DNA of 64,000 nucleotides from Pedobacter sp. SYP-B3415. Its GTDB lineage: Bacteria > Bacteroidota > Bacteroidia > Sphingobacteriales > Sphingobacteriaceae. Shown here one piece after another: positions 45,155 to 55,209 of this stretch. The position numbers and the translations under genes are program-made. Position 1 is the first letter of the stretch; the number at the start of each line of letters is the position of its first letter. The stretch is taken from assembly GCF_004138205.1 (NCBI RefSeq), contig NZ_RXNQ01000001.1, positions 164,335 to 228,334 on the forward strand. The letters are read 5' to 3'. The notes beneath the pieces were generated by a model, which was not told where the DNA came from, made no database searches, and was given only the letters and a program-made list of their open reading frames with translations.

Positions 45155-46321
45155 TCAGGCAAGGGCCTGTTCAATGTCTGCCAGGATATCATCAATATGT
45201 TCCAGACCAATTGAGAGCCTGACAGAACCCTGTTCAATGCCGACTTCAAGACGCTGCGCTTCGGTTAACTTTGAGTGGGTACTGGTTGCAGGATGTGTTG
45301 CGATTGATCGCGTGTCTGCCAGGTTTGCAGAGATAGAAAACATTTTTAGTCCATCCATAAATTTGCCGGCGCCTTCAGCACCCCCGTCTACCACAACAGT
45401 TACAATGCCGCCGCCGGCACGCATCTGTTTTTTAGCAATCTCAAACTGCGGATGGGACGCTAAAAATGGATACTTTACCAATTTGATCTTTGGATGGTTT
45501 TCCAAATATGTGGCAACCTTTAGCGCATTGTCACAATGCCTGTCCATGCGAACAGCAAGGGTCTCCAGGCTTTTCGACAGGATCCATGCATTGAAGGGCG
45601 ACATAGCGGGTCCGCTGTGGCGTGCAAAGGCCTCGATCTCTGCAATCAGTTTATGGGTACCCAGGATGATGCCCCCCAATGTGCGGCCCTGCCCGTCAAT
45701 ATATTTAGTTGCTGAGTGAATAGAAAGGTGTGCGCCAAATTTAAGCGGCTGCTGAAGATATGGAGTTGCAAAACAGTTGTCTATAACAAGCAGCAGATCA
45801 TGCCGCCGGGCCAGATCACCAAGAAAGGCAAGATCAATAATGTCTATACCAGGGTTGGAAGGGGTTTCAACAAAGATCATCTTTGTATTGGCCTGGATGA
45901 GTGTTTCCCAGTCGGCCGGCTTATCAAGATCCGCATAAGAAAAACTTACCCCCCACTTTGGAAAAATATTGCTGAGCAGCTGATGCGTTGAGCCAAAAAC
46001 AGAGCGGCTTGAAATGACGTGATCGCCATTCTTAAGAAAGGCGGCAAAAGTTGTAAAAACCGCGGCCATGCCGGTGGCAGTAGCCCAGCCGCTTTCGCTG
46101 CCTTCCAGCAGCGCCATCTTTTCAATTAATTCTGATGTATTTGGATTTGAATAGCGGCTGTATACATTGCCTTCCTTTTCATTGGCAAACAACGCCCGCA
46201 TTTCTTCGGCGTCATCAAACTTATAACTTGATGTCAGGTAAATAGGAGAAGAATGTTCTTTATGCTGGCTGCGGTCGGTCTGTGTGCGAATCGCTATGGT
46301 CTCAAAATTTTCGGTGCTCAT
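45155..46321 (-). CDS. metZ: O-succinylhomoserine sulfhydrylase-like trans-sulfuration enzyme
   Basis: A 388-residue PLP enzyme of the Cys/Met metabolism group, expected to make homocysteine from an O-acylhomoserine and sulfide. YLTSSYKFDDAEEMRALF, YSRYSNPNTSELIEKMALLE, the PLP lysine in HSATKYIDGQGRTLGG and SIGLEHIDDILADI are characteristic, and the GQGR following the lysine favours MetZ over cystathionine gamma-synthase. The ATG at 46321 is used because the long upstream extension in frame overlaps the osmC gene. Third gene of the minus-strand operon. Confidence 0.82.
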   Translation of the reverse strand: MSTENFETIAIRTQTDRSQHKEHSSPIYLTSSYKFDDAEEMRALFANEKEGNVYSRYSNPNTSELIEKMALLEGSESGWATATGMAAVFTTFAAFLKNGDHVISSRSVFGSTHQLLSNIFPKWGVSFSYADLDKPADWETLIQANTKMIFVETPSNPGIDIIDLAFLGDLARRHDLLLVIDNCFATPYLQQPLKFGAHLSIHSATKYIDGQGRTLGGIILGTHKLIAEIEAFARHSGPAMSPFNAWILSKSLETLAVRMDRHCDNALKVATYLENHPKIKLVKYPFLASHPQFEIAKKQMRAGGGIVTVVVDGGAEGAGKFMDGLKMFSISANLADTRSIATHPATSTHSKLTEAQRLEVGIEQGSVRLSIGLEHIDDILADIEQALA

Positions 46322-46371
46322 GGTGTGTTTTGCCTCTTGATTTGTTAAGTGGAAATGAATGTAAAAGCGTG

Positions 46372-46794
46372 TTACTCTGAATCGATAATTGCGTAGCTGA
46401 AATTGATCGTTGCCGAGCGCCCGAGGATATTTGAAACTGAACAATACTTTTCAAACGTCAACTCCAGCGCACGTTCTACCTTTTGCGGATTCAGCTGACC
46501 TTTCAGCGCAAATTGAATGTCGATGACGTCGAAAATGGCCGGAACCTCTTCTTCCCGTCTCGTTGCGCTTATACTGATGCTGATATCTTCGAGCGGCTCC
46601 TTTTGTTTTTCCAGGATGTTAACCATGTCGATTCCGCTGCAGCCGCCAAGGCCAACCAGGAGCATTTCCATCGGGCGAAAGCCCTTACCCTCGCCGCCAA
46701 TTGCCGCTTTTGCATCCAGTTCGACGGTGAAACCGCTTTCGTTAGAGGCCTCAAAATTAAATTTTCCGCTTTTGCGGATCAGGTTGATCTCCAT
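46372..46794 (-). CDS. OsmC family protein
   Basis: A 140-residue protein of the OsmC/Ohr peroxidase fold. The two reactive cysteines are in LLVGLGGCSGIDM and TFEKYCSVSNIL, and GFRPMEMLLVGL is the family helix. It would reduce organic hydroperoxides with lipoyl or other thiols; it belongs to the OsmC/YhfA side rather than Ohr. ispE ends 6 bp upstream and metZ starts 50 bp downstream. Confidence 0.82.
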   Translation of the reverse strand: MEINLIRKSGKFNFEASNESGFTVELDAKAAIGGEGKGFRPMEMLLVGLGGCSGIDMVNILEKQKEPLEDISISISATRREEEVPAIFDVIDIQFALKGQLNPQKVERALELTFEKYCSVSNILGRSATINFSYAIIDSE

Positions 46795-46800
46795 TCTTGA

Positions 46801-47604
46801 TCAGATGTTGTAATAAACAAGGTTGTTTTGTTCCAATTCCTGCAATTTTACGGGTTCGCTGAAAATCGCAAATACAGAAGAACCGCTTCCGCTCATTAGT
46901 GCGAATACAGCTCCTGCATGGTATAAATCGGCTTTTATTTGAGAAATTTCAGGGTACAAGTCAAATACAGATTGCTCGAAACTATTGAAGACCCTGTTCT
47001 TCCATGTTGTCGGGGGCAAATGTAAGGTTTCTCTGAGCGATGTCAAAGGCTTTTCGGGTTTTATTCGGGCATAAGCATCTGCTGTACTGACGTGAACAGG
47101 CGGCTTTACAACCACAAGAAACCAGGCTGACAGATCAATGGGAAACGGTTCGAACACATCGCCCCGGCCGGAGGCCAAAACGGGAACATTATTTATAAAA
47201 AAAGCGCAGTCGGCGCCGAGCTGCCGCGCATAGTCCTGCATTTGCGCCGAAGACATGCCCAGAGCAAACTTTTCATTCAGCAGCCGGATGAGAAAAGCGG
47301 CATCAGCCGAACCTCCACCCAGGCCCGCCCCGACGGGAATTCGCTTGAGCAGGTTGATCTCCTGCGGGGGCACCGCATAATCAGCTGACACAAGTTTAAA
47401 TGCCCGTAATACGAGATTATCCCGCCCATCATCAGGAATATCATTTCCCGCCACCAGGCAGCGTGTATGGGTTGCTTCGGTACATTCCAAAGCATCAAAG
47501 ATTTTAACCGGGTAAAAAACGGTTTCAAGGTCATGGTAGCCATCGGGGCGCCTGGCGGTAACATCCAATCCCAGATTGATCTTTGCATTTGGAAAACTGA
47601 GCAT
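46801..47604 (-). CDS. ispE: 4-diphosphocytidyl-2-C-methyl-D-erythritol kinase
   Basis: A 267-residue GHMP kinase of the non-mevalonate isoprenoid pathway. The N-terminal [12 protein letters not shown] carries the catalytic lysine, [17 protein letters not shown] the ATP loop, [20 protein letters not shown] the catalytic Asp region and [16 protein letters not shown] the C-terminal glycine motif. Slightly short but full length. It is the first gene of the minus-strand operon and divergent from thyA, with 129 bp between the starts. Confidence 0.92.
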   Translation of the reverse strand: MLSFPNAKINLGLDVTARRPDGYHDLETVFYPVKIFDALECTEATHTRCLVAGNDIPDDGRDNLVLRAFKLVSADYAVPPQEINLLKRIPVGAGLGGGSADAAFLIRLLNEKFALGMSSAQMQDYARQLGADCAFFINNVPVLASGRGDVFEPFPIDLSAWFLVVVKPPVHVSTADAYARIKPEKPLTSLRETLHLPPTTWKNRVFNSFEQSVFDLYPEISQIKADLYHAGAVFALMSGSGSSVFAIFSEPVKLQELEQNNLVYYNI

Positions 47605-47733
47605 GGCTGTAAATATCTGAAAAAGCTGCGAAAGCGCCTGCGCAAAAAAATCTGCCCGAGGGGTGACGGCCGATCAGAGATATTTTTACGATGTTTGCAG
47701 TACACCCGCATCGGGACATCAAGTAAAAAGAAC

Positions 47734-48528
47734 ATGAAGCAATATTTGGATTTAATGCAGCATGTGCTCGATCAGGGCACGCAGAAACATGACCGTACCG
47801 GCACCGGTACAATCAGTGTATTCGGCTATCAGATGCGTTTTGACCTGAATGAAGGTTTCCCATTGGTTACTACCAAAAAGCTGCACCTGAAATCCATCAT
47901 TCATGAATTGATCTGGTTTTTAAAGGGCGATACAAATATTGCATATCTAAAAGCGCATGGCGTAAGAATATGGGATGAATGGGCAGACGCTGAGGGCAAC
48001 CTCGGACCAGTTTATGGTTCACAATGGCGCTCCTGGCCCACCCCGGATGGCGGGCACATTGACCAGATCAGCAAAGTGATCCATTCTATTAAGACCAATC
48101 CCGACTCGCGCCGGTTGATCGTTTCTGCCTGGAATGTTGCCGATGTAGACCAGATGGCTTTACCGCCGTGTCACGCCTTTTTCCAGTTTTATGTTGCTGA
48201 CGGAAAACTGAGCTGCCAGCTTTACCAGCGGAGTGCTGATATATTTTTGGGCGTTCCATTCAATATCGCTTCATATGCGCTTTTAACCATGATGGTGGCT
48301 CAGGTATGCGGCCTTGAAAATGGCGTGTTTATTCATACGCTCGGCGATGCACATCTCTATAATAACCACATTGAGCAGGCCAGACTGCAATTGAGCCGCG
48401 AGCCCAGACCGCTGCCTGTTATGCATCTGAACCCGGAAATAAAAGATATCTTTGATTTCAAATTCGAAGATTTCAATCTGCAGAACTACGATCCGCATCC
48501 GCATATTAAAGGTGTGGTTGCGGTCTGA
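47734..48528 (+). CDS. thyA: Thymidylate synthase
   Basis: 264 residues, the same length as E. coli ThyA. Methylates dUMP using methylene-tetrahydrofolate. [19 protein letters not shown], the phosphate-binding arginine in [12 protein letters not shown], the catalytic cysteine in [12 protein letters not shown], and [20 protein letters not shown] are all present. The ATG at 47734 is chosen although the frame stays open further upstream. folA follows after 42 bp; the pair recycles the dihydrofolate that ThyA produces. Confidence 0.96.
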   Translation: MKQYLDLMQHVLDQGTQKHDRTGTGTISVFGYQMRFDLNEGFPLVTTKKLHLKSIIHELIWFLKGDTNIAYLKAHGVRIWDEWADAEGNLGPVYGSQWRSWPTPDGGHIDQISKVIHSIKTNPDSRRLIVSAWNVADVDQMALPPCHAFFQFYVADGKLSCQLYQRSADIFLGVPFNIASYALLTMMVAQVCGLENGVFIHTLGDAHLYNNHIEQARLQLSREPRPLPVMHLNPEIKDIFDFKFEDFNLQNYDPHPHIKGVVAV

Positions 48529-48570
48529 TCTCCGGCACCAATCTTCAGTACACACCTCAAACACAGGCCC

Positions 48571-49074
48571 ATGACCGCCATACCTCCAGTTTCTCTCATT
48601 GTTGCCATGGCAGAAAACCGTGCCATTGGCAAGGACAACCAAATGCTGTGGCACCTGCCCGAAGACCTCAGGCATTTCAAAAAAATTACTGCGCAGCACC
48701 CTGTCATTATGGGAAGAAAGACGTTTGAATCGATCGGGCGCGCGCTTCCGCTTAGAAAAAATATTGTAATCAGCCGCAATCCGCATCTGGATATCCAGGG
48801 GGTTGAACTTATGAACAGCCTTGATACAGCCATCCGCCTGGCTGAAGGGGCAGATGAGATCTTTGTTATTGGCGGCGCCGAGATCTATAAACAGGCACTC
48901 CCGCTTGCAGACAAACTTTACCTGACTACTGTACACAGCTCTTTTGAGGGGGATGCGTACTTTCCCGAAGTAGACTTCTCAGAATGGGAAAAGACGGGTG
49001 AAGAGCGGCATGAAAAAGATGAAAAACATGCCTTCGCATTTACCTTTTCAGAGTGGAAAAGGGCTTCAAAATAA
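48571..49074 (+). CDS. folA: Dihydrofolate reductase
   Basis: A 167-residue NADPH enzyme. SLIVAMAENRAIGKDNQMLW holds the N-terminal strand and Met20-type loop, LPEDLRHFKKIT the active-site acid, PVIMGRKTFESIG the NADPH motif and IFVIGGAEIYKQAL the second glycine motif. It regenerates tetrahydrofolate after thymidylate synthesis and is co-directional with thyA. Confidence 0.95.
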   Translation: MTAIPPVSLIVAMAENRAIGKDNQMLWHLPEDLRHFKKITAQHPVIMGRKTFESIGRALPLRKNIVISRNPHLDIQGVELMNSLDTAIRLAEGADEIFVIGGAEIYKQALPLADKLYLTTVHSSFEGDAYFPEVDFSEWEKTGEERHEKDEKHAFAFTFSEWKRASK

Positions 49075-49121
49075 TCTTAATAAATTATCAGTAAGGGCGT
49101 TCGACTAATTGAAAAATTAAT

Positions 49122-49129
49122 TAGATTTG
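49122..49129 (+). promoter_or_regulatory. -7 element (TAGATTTG) upstream of secDF
   Basis: Exact TAnnTTTG match; TTCG lies 18 nt upstream as a possible -33 box. The leader to the ATG at 49179 would be about 46 nt. Confidence 0.48.
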
Positions 49130-49178
49130 CCGACTTGTTTTAAAAAACAGCTATAGAATAAAAAAATTATAACAAACA

Positions 49179-52130
49179 ATGCAAGGAAAAGGTTTTATAA
49201 AGTTTTTGGCAATACTGTTGGCTATTGTCTGTGCGTACTATCTGTCGTTCAACCTGGTCACAGCTAAGGTTGAGAAAGATGCGAAAGAGTATGCCAAGGG
49301 CGATGCGGTGAAAGAGAAAGCCTATCTGGATTCAATTGCGACCGAGCCTGTTTACCCCGTTTTTGGTCTTACCTACCAGTTCTGCAAAAGCAAGGAAATG
49401 AATCTGGGTCTCGACCTTAAAGGTGGGATGAACGTAACCATGGAGATTTCCCTGAACGAGCTTGTCAAATCGCTGGCAAACAACACGTCGGATGCAAACT
49501 TCAATAAAGCCCTGCAAAATGCCCAGCGCCTTCAGGATCAGGGCAGCACGACCGATTTTATCAACCTGTTCATTTCTGAATTCGAAAAACTGAGCCCCGG
49601 TGTAAAACTGGCCGATTTCTTTGCAACTACCGAGAATTCACAACAGATCAATTCCACTTCGAGCAACACGGAAGTAAGGAACTACCTTTCACGTGAGGCG
49701 ACAAGCGCAATTGACCGCTCATTTATCATTCTGCGCAGCCGTATTGACGGTTTTGGTGTTGCAAGCCCGAACATGCAGAAACAGGAAGGTACCAACCGCA
49801 TCCTGATTGAAATGCCGGGTGTTCAGGACCAGGAGCGTGTTCAGAAATTGCTCCAGGGGTCTGCTGAACTGCAGTTCTGGCAGGTATATCAGTTGCAGGA
49901 GGTATATCCGCTGCTTGATAATATCAACAAAACACTTGTTTCAACCAGTAAAGTGGCAGATACCACTGCAGCCGCTGCTACAGATACCGCAAAAAAAGAT
50001 GGCGGAAAACTTGGCGACCTTGTAAAAAAAGGCGGCAGCAAAGATTCTACAGATATCCGCAAGTCGGAACTAAGCAAAAGCAACCCGCTTTTCGCCGTTC
50101 TTGAGCTTCCGATGTTCCAGAGCGAGCAGGGTCCGCAGGTTTATCCTACCTCGGCAATTATTGGTTTTGTAGAAAAAAGAGACACAGCCAAAGTAAACGG
50201 TTTCCTGCGTAAGCCGGAGATCGCTGCTACGATTCCACAGAGCATGAAATTTATGTGGAGCGTAAAACCTGACGCACAAAGCAAGAAATTTGAACTGTAT
50301 GCCATCAAGGTGACGGCCGCCGACGGACAGCCTGCCCTTGGCGGTGACGCGATCAGCGAAGCACGTGCAGACTACGATCAGAAAGGCAGCCCTGAGGTTA
50401 CCATGTATATGAAACCTTCAGGTGCTACCAAGTGGAAGAAACTCACTGCTGAGGCATCTGCAGACCCTAACAATAAAAAAGCGATTGCCATTGTTCTTGA
50501 TAACAATGTGTACTCAGCGCCTACCGTACAAAACGAAATTCCAAACGGTATTTCTTCGATCTCAGGAAACTTCACTGTAGATGACACGAAAGACCTTGCA
50601 AACATTCTGAAAGCGGGTAAATTGCCTGCACCGGCTAAAATTGTCGGTAAGTTTGTAGTCGGCCCTACCCTGGGTCAGACGGCAATTAACAATGGCCTTA
50701 TCTCATTCGTGATTGCATTTATCGTGATCCTGGTGTTTATGGCTCTTTATTATCACCGGGCCGGTTGGGTGGCAAACTTTGCATTGCTGATCAACCTGTT
50801 CTTCATCATGGGTATCCTGGTATCGCTTGGTGCAGTGCTTACGCTGCCTGGTATTGCCGGTATCGTTCTTACGATCGGTTTGTCGGTTGATGCGAACATC
50901 CTGATCTTTGAACGCGTTCGTGAAGAGCTGGCGCAGGGCAAGAGCACGGCACAGTCAATCAAAGACGGTTTCAGACACGCCATGTCATCAATCATTGACT
51001 CGAATGCTACATTGTTCATTCTTGGTGGTATCCTTTACGCTTTTGGCAGCGGGCCGGTTCAGGGCTTTGCAACCACGTTGTGTATCGGTATCGCTTCATC
51101 ACTGTTTGCTGCTGTTCTGATCTCACGCGTCATCTTCGACTCGATGCTGAACCGCAAAATTGACATCAGCTTTGATAACAGCCTGACGAAAAATGCATTC
51201 AAGAACATTGCATTTAACTTCGTTGGTCGCCGGAAGCTCTATTATATCATCTCGTCGGTGATCATTGTACTCGGTATAATCTTCTATTTCAAAAATGGCG
51301 GTTTAAATCTGGGTATTGACTTCAAAGGTGGCCGTACCTACCTGGTTCACTTCGATAAAAACGTGGAGACGGAAGACATCCGCGCAAAACTGACCACAGC
51401 ATTCGAAGATGAGGCACCTGAAGTAAAAACTGCCGGTGGCGACAACCAGTTAAAAATCACCACCGCTTACCTGGTTTCTGAGCCTGGTCAGGCTACAGAT
51501 GCAAAAGTAGAATCGGCCCTGAAAAAAGGCCTGGACGGTGCAGCGGTGAAATATGATATTGTAAGTTCACAGCGTGTCGATCCGATTATTGCAAGCGATA
51601 TTGTTACAAGTGCCTATGGCGCCATCCTGTTCTCCTGTATCCTGATGTTTATCTACATTGTTGTACGGTTCCGCAAATGGCAATATGGTCTGGGTGCGGT
51701 TATCGCCCTCTTCCACGACGTACTGATGGTACTTTCATTTTACACCATTCTTGATGGTGTGCTTCCTTTCTCGCTGGAAATCGGCCAGGACTTTATCGCC
51801 GCGATCCTGACGGTTATGGGTTATACGATGACAGAAACGGTAGTTGTATTTGACAGGATCCGTGAGCGCCTGAATGAAGCCGGCAAAACAGATATGTATG
51901 GTGAAGAACGTAACACGCTGATCAACTTTGCTTTGAACAGCACACTAAGCCGTACCATTCTAACCTCACTAACTGTGTTCTTTGTACTCCTGGTTATTTT
52001 CATCTTTGGTGGAGACAGCATCCGCGGATTTATCTTCGCCTTGCTGATCGGCCGGATCATTGGTACGTATTCGTCACTTTGTATTTCTACGCCAATCGTT
52101 ATCGACCTGGCGCAAAAGGGCAAAAAATAA
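49179..52130 (+). CDS. secDF: Fused protein translocase subunit SecDF
   Basis: A 983-residue inner-membrane protein with twelve helices that uses the proton gradient to help pull preproteins across. The SecD half begins LGLDLKGGMNVTMEI (D1 motif) and contains a large periplasmic P1 domain, then ILVFMALYYHRAGWVANFAL and TIGLSVDANILIFERVREEL; the SecF half begins LNLGIDFKGGRTYLVHF and ends with TVMGYTMTETVVVFDRIRE. P1 contains a low-complexity Ala/Thr/Lys insert at about residues 255-300, absent from E. coli SecD. Single gene with its own promoter and terminator. Confidence 0.95.
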   Translation: MQGKGFIKFLAILLAIVCAYYLSFNLVTAKVEKDAKEYAKGDAVKEKAYLDSIATEPVYPVFGLTYQFCKSKEMNLGLDLKGGMNVTMEISLNELVKSLANNTSDANFNKALQNAQRLQDQGSTTDFINLFISEFEKLSPGVKLADFFATTENSQQINSTSSNTEVRNYLSREATSAIDRSFIILRSRIDGFGVASPNMQKQEGTNRILIEMPGVQDQERVQKLLQGSAELQFWQVYQLQEVYPLLDNINKTLVSTSKVADTTAAAATDTAKKDGGKLGDLVKKGGSKDSTDIRKSELSKSNPLFAVLELPMFQSEQGPQVYPTSAIIGFVEKRDTAKVNGFLRKPEIAATIPQSMKFMWSVKPDAQSKKFELYAIKVTAADGQPALGGDAISEARADYDQKGSPEVTMYMKPSGATKWKKLTAEASADPNNKKAIAIVLDNNVYSAPTVQNEIPNGISSISGNFTVDDTKDLANILKAGKLPAPAKIVGKFVVGPTLGQTAINNGLISFVIAFIVILVFMALYYHRAGWVANFALLINLFFIMGILVSLGAVLTLPGIAGIVLTIGLSVDANILIFERVREELAQGKSTAQSIKDGFRHAMSSIIDSNATLFILGGILYAFGSGPVQGFATTLCIGIASSLFAAVLISRVIFDSMLNRKIDISFDNSLTKNAFKNIAFNFVGRRKLYYIISSVIIVLGIIFYFKNGGLNLGIDFKGGRTYLVHFDKNVETEDIRAKLTTAFEDEAPEVKTAGGDNQLKITTAYLVSEPGQATDAKVESALKKGLDGAAVKYDIVSSQRVDPIIASDIVTSAYGAILFSCILMFIYIVVRFRKWQYGLGAVIALFHDVLMVLSFYTILDGVLPFSLEIGQDFIAAILTVMGYTMTETVVVFDRIRERLNEAGKTDMYGEERNTLINFALNSTLSRTILTSLTVFFVLLVIFIFGGDSIRGFIFALLIGRIIGTYSSLCISTPIVIDLAQKGKK

Positions 52131-52150
52131 TTTAGAAAACCATTCCCCGC

Positions 52151-52188
52151 AAAAAGGCGTTCTCTTAAAAAAAGAACGCCTTTTTTTA
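52151..52188 (+). terminator. Rho-independent terminator after secDF
   Basis: AAAAAGGCGTTCT (52151-52163) pairs with AGAACGCCTTTTT (52173-52185) around 9 nt, with T residues continuing to 52187. Confidence 0.88.
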
Positions 52189-52219
52189 TTTTGTACATTT
52201 GTATATACAACCCTCAAGA

Positions 52220-53530
52220 ATGAATTTGGAACTCCCAAAAAGCGAACATCCCAGGGTACTGGTGATCGGAGGTGGATTCGGTGGAATAGAACTCGCAAAG
52301 AAACTCAGGAACAAACCGTTCCAGGTTGTCATGCTCGACAAGCATAATTATCATACCTTCCAGCCCCTGCTCTACCAGGTTTCTACCGGCGGCCTGGAAC
52401 CTGACTCGATTGCATTCCCGTTGCGTAAGATCTTTAAAGGTCAGGAGAACTTTCTTTTCCGTGTTACTGAAGTCCTGGAGGTGGTCACAGACGCCAATAA
52501 AGTGATTACAGACATAGGTGAGATCAGCTACGATTACCTGGTTATTGCTACGGGATCAACGACCAATTATTTTGGCCAGAAAGAGATCGAGGCAAACGCA
52601 ATGCCTATGAAATCAATTCCGGAGGCGCTGAATCTGCGCAGCCTGATTCTTCAAAATCTGGAGAATGCGCTTATCGAAAATAATAAAGTCGTATACGATA
52701 CCCTGCTTAATTTTGTAGTGGTTGGCGGCGGTCCTACGGGTGTGGAAACGGCCGGTGCGCTTTCTGAACTGAAGCGGCACGTACTGAAAAAAGATTATCC
52801 GGAGCTTGATATCAATAAAGTTAATATCTACCTGATAGAAGGTTCTGCCGAACTGCTCGGCGCGATGTCGCCACAGGCTCAGAAGAAAGCCAAAGACTTT
52901 CTGATTGAGATGGGCGTCACTGTCTTAACCGAGTCGCGCGTCCTTTCATATGATGGCTCCACACTTGCACTTGCCGATGGGCAGACAATTCCTACTTCTA
53001 CCGTAATCTGGTCTGCCGGTGTGATGGGCGAACTGATTCCGGGCTTTGCTCCGTCAAGCATCATCAGGGGAAACAGGCTGAAAGTAGATGCGTTCAATGC
53101 TGTAGAAGGTTATACGAACGTGTATGCCATCGGTGATGTAGCAGCCATGATTACCGCTGAAACGCCGCATGGACTGCCGGGCGTAGCTCCTGCTGCGATA
53201 CAACAGGGTAAACACCTGGCAAAAAATCTGTATAATCGCATATCCAATCGCGCACTCGAACCTTTTAAGTATTTTGACAAAGGCGCAATGGCCACTGTAG
53301 GCAGAAACAAGGCTGTTGTCGATTTGCACAAAATCCGGTTCCAGGGTGTATTTGCCTGGTTTGCATGGATGTTTGTTCACCTGATGACACTTGTAGGCTT
53401 CAGAAACAAGGTTGTGGTTTTTGTAAACTGGGTATGGAACTATTTCAGTTACGACCGCGGGACAAGGCTGATCATCAGGGAATACGAGCGCGAGCGGAAG
53501 GAGCCTGAACGCAGCGAAACCATTTTATGA
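52220..53530 (+). CDS. ndh: Type II NADH dehydrogenase / NAD(P)-FAD oxidoreductase
   Basis: 436 residues. Two dinucleotide-binding motifs, VLVIGGGFGGIELAKKL for FAD and FVVVGGGPTGVETAGALSE for NADH, and NVYAIGDVAAM near the flavin ribityl. The C-terminal segment GVFAWFAWMFVHLMTLVGF is amphipathic to hydrophobic and anchors such enzymes to the inner membrane. It passes electrons from NADH to quinone without pumping protons. The ATG at 52220 is used; the TTG at 52199 falls just behind the terminator. The mgsA start overlaps the stop (ATGA). Confidence 0.85.
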   Translation: MNLELPKSEHPRVLVIGGGFGGIELAKKLRNKPFQVVMLDKHNYHTFQPLLYQVSTGGLEPDSIAFPLRKIFKGQENFLFRVTEVLEVVTDANKVITDIGEISYDYLVIATGSTTNYFGQKEIEANAMPMKSIPEALNLRSLILQNLENALIENNKVVYDTLLNFVVVGGGPTGVETAGALSELKRHVLKKDYPELDINKVNIYLIEGSAELLGAMSPQAQKKAKDFLIEMGVTVLTESRVLSYDGSTLALADGQTIPTSTVIWSAGVMGELIPGFAPSSIIRGNRLKVDAFNAVEGYTNVYAIGDVAAMITAETPHGLPGVAPAAIQQGKHLAKNLYNRISNRALEPFKYFDKGAMATVGRNKAVVDLHKIRFQGVFAWFAWMFVHLMTLVGFRNKVVVFVNWVWNYFSYDRGTRLIIREYERERKEPERSETIL

Positions 53531-53991
53531 CATACAGAACGTTAAAACCGAACAAACGTATTGCGCTTGTGGCGCATGACCACAGGAAAGATGACCTGCT
53601 TGAATGGGCTACAGCTAACCGCGACTCGCTTGAGTCGCATGAACTGATTGCGACCGGTACAACAGGCAAGATCATTGAAGAACGCCTCAGAATCCCGGTG
53701 CGTAAAATGTTAAGCGGGCCACTCGGAGGCGATCAGCAGATCGGCGCCCTCATTGCACAGGGTGAAATAGATATGCTTGTTTTTTTCTGGGACCCGATGG
53801 AAGCGCAGCCGCATGACCCGGACGTTAAGGCCCTGCTGCGTATCGGAATTCTCTGGAATATCCCAATGGCATGCGACCGGGCAACTGCCGATTTTTTAGT
53901 ATCTTCACCTTTCATGCAGTCAGAATACCAGACGCAGCTAACCGACTACGATGCATACAAAAACAGGCTGGTAGGACGCAACGGATCTTAA
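53527..53991 (+). CDS. mgsA: Methylglyoxal synthase
   Basis: A 154-residue enzyme converting dihydroxyacetone phosphate to methylglyoxal and phosphate, a bypass used when triose phosphates accumulate. IALVAHDHRKDDLLEWA, ATGTTGKIIEE with the phosphate-binding Thr residues, LSGPLGGDQQIGALIA and VFFWDPMEAQPHDPDVKALL carrying the catalytic Asp and His are all conserved. Translation is probably coupled to ndh through a 4-bp overlap, linking NADH reoxidation to overflow of the glycolytic genes elsewhere in this window. Confidence 0.93.
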   Translation: MTYRTLKPNKRIALVAHDHRKDDLLEWATANRDSLESHELIATGTTGKIIEERLRIPVRKMLSGPLGGDQQIGALIAQGEIDMLVFFWDPMEAQPHDPDVKALLRIGILWNIPMACDRATADFLVSSPFMQSEYQTQLTDYDAYKNRLVGRNGS

Positions 53992-54003
53992 AATAAAATA
54001 TTT

Positions 54004-55209
54004 ATGCGCGTATTGAGCATAATTTTGCTGTGGTCCCTCATTGCCTCAACAAGCGAAGCACAGGACCATATCAGGTTTCAAAAAGGCAGTCTGTCGTCTT
54101 TACTAAACTTTGCAAAAGCTGAAGGAAAGCCCCTGCTCCTCTATGCTACTTCCAAATGGTGTGGTCCTTGTCTTAAAATGGAACAGCGAACGTTTCGTGA
54201 AGACAGTGTAATACGTTTTATAAACGAAAACTTTGTTCCGGTTAAAGCCGCCTATGAAGATGCTGAAGGGCTGAAGATGCAGAAAAAATACAAGATGGCC
54301 CTGCCCGCCTTTGTTGTATTGGACCATACCGGGGAAGAATTATTTACGTTTGCGGGGTTTCAGACAGGCGCAGGTCTGCTCGTGAAACTTCGCGAAAGCA
54401 GAAGCCCCGAGCAGCGGATGCTAAAAAAAATGGAGACACAATTTGCGTCAGGCAGGCATGATGTTCCCTTCCTGCTCGATTATCTGAAACTGGCAGAGAA
54501 AAGAAAACCTGCCATGACTGCAGAGATATACAAAAAGCTCGTAATGAGCGCCAGCGAGGCTGATTTTGTGCGTTACTCGCTCGTGAAATATAGCCAGCGA
54601 TACATTTCTTCAGACGAGCTTCCCGATTACAAGTATATCCGCCTGCACAGGGTCCGGACCGATTCACTTCTTGGCCAGGGTGCAAGCCAGAACTTATTAA
54701 ACCGGGCTATGTACGGCACACTTTATAATGCCAGCCGGCAATCAGATCGGGCAGTGCTCGATCGGGCAATGGAAAAGCTGGCTATAAGTCAGCTGCCTGA
54801 TCAGAATAGTATAAAGTGGCAAACTGAGCTTGATTATTACTTTCATAACAAACAGTATAATAATTTATTGAAGAGCCTGGAAGACACTTCTTTCCTGGCT
54901 TTGGGAAAAAGTCCTGACGAAATCAGAAACGCCTTTGCAACGAACACAGTTCTCAGAAAGGTGACTGATCCGAAGGTGCTGGCCTCTGCAATGGGCTATG
55001 TGAAAAACATGGCGGATGCGGGCGGCAATGTGCAGCAACTTACTATGCTGGGTCAGCTGGAACAGTTATCGGGGAACCGGGCAAAAGCCATCAGTTACTA
55101 TGAACAGGCGCTGTCAGATTTCAGAAAGCAGCGCCCGGATCAGGAGCCGCTCGGTATTCTGAACCTGCTCGAAGACATTAAAAATGATCATGAGAAATCA
55201 CCCGATTAA
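54004..55209 (+). CDS. Exported thioredoxin-like protein
   Basis: A 401-residue protein with a signal peptide (IILLWSLIASTSEAQ) and a periplasmic thioredoxin domain over about residues 25-130; the active site is TSKWCGPCLKMEQ, of the CGPC type, with the cis-proline loop at KYKMALPAFVVLD. The following 270 residues are helical and look TPR-like (AKAISYYEQALSDFRKQ near the end). Similar proteins in the phylum are described as thioredoxin family proteins acting on envelope disulfides; partner unknown. The HMG-CoA-lyase-like gene starts inside its last 26 bp. Confidence 0.8.
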   Translation: MRVLSIILLWSLIASTSEAQDHIRFQKGSLSSLLNFAKAEGKPLLLYATSKWCGPCLKMEQRTFREDSVIRFINENFVPVKAAYEDAEGLKMQKKYKMALPAFVVLDHTGEELFTFAGFQTGAGLLVKLRESRSPEQRMLKKMETQFASGRHDVPFLLDYLKLAEKRKPAMTAEIYKKLVMSASEADFVRYSLVKYSQRYISSDELPDYKYIRLHRVRTDSLLGQGASQNLLNRAMYGTLYNASRQSDRAVLDRAMEKLAISQLPDQNSIKWQTELDYYFHNKQYNNLLKSLEDTSFLALGKSPDEIRNAFATNTVLRKVTDPKVLASAMGYVKNMADAGGNVQQLTMLGQLEQLSGNRAKAISYYEQALSDFRKQRPDQEPLGILNLLEDIKNDHEKSPD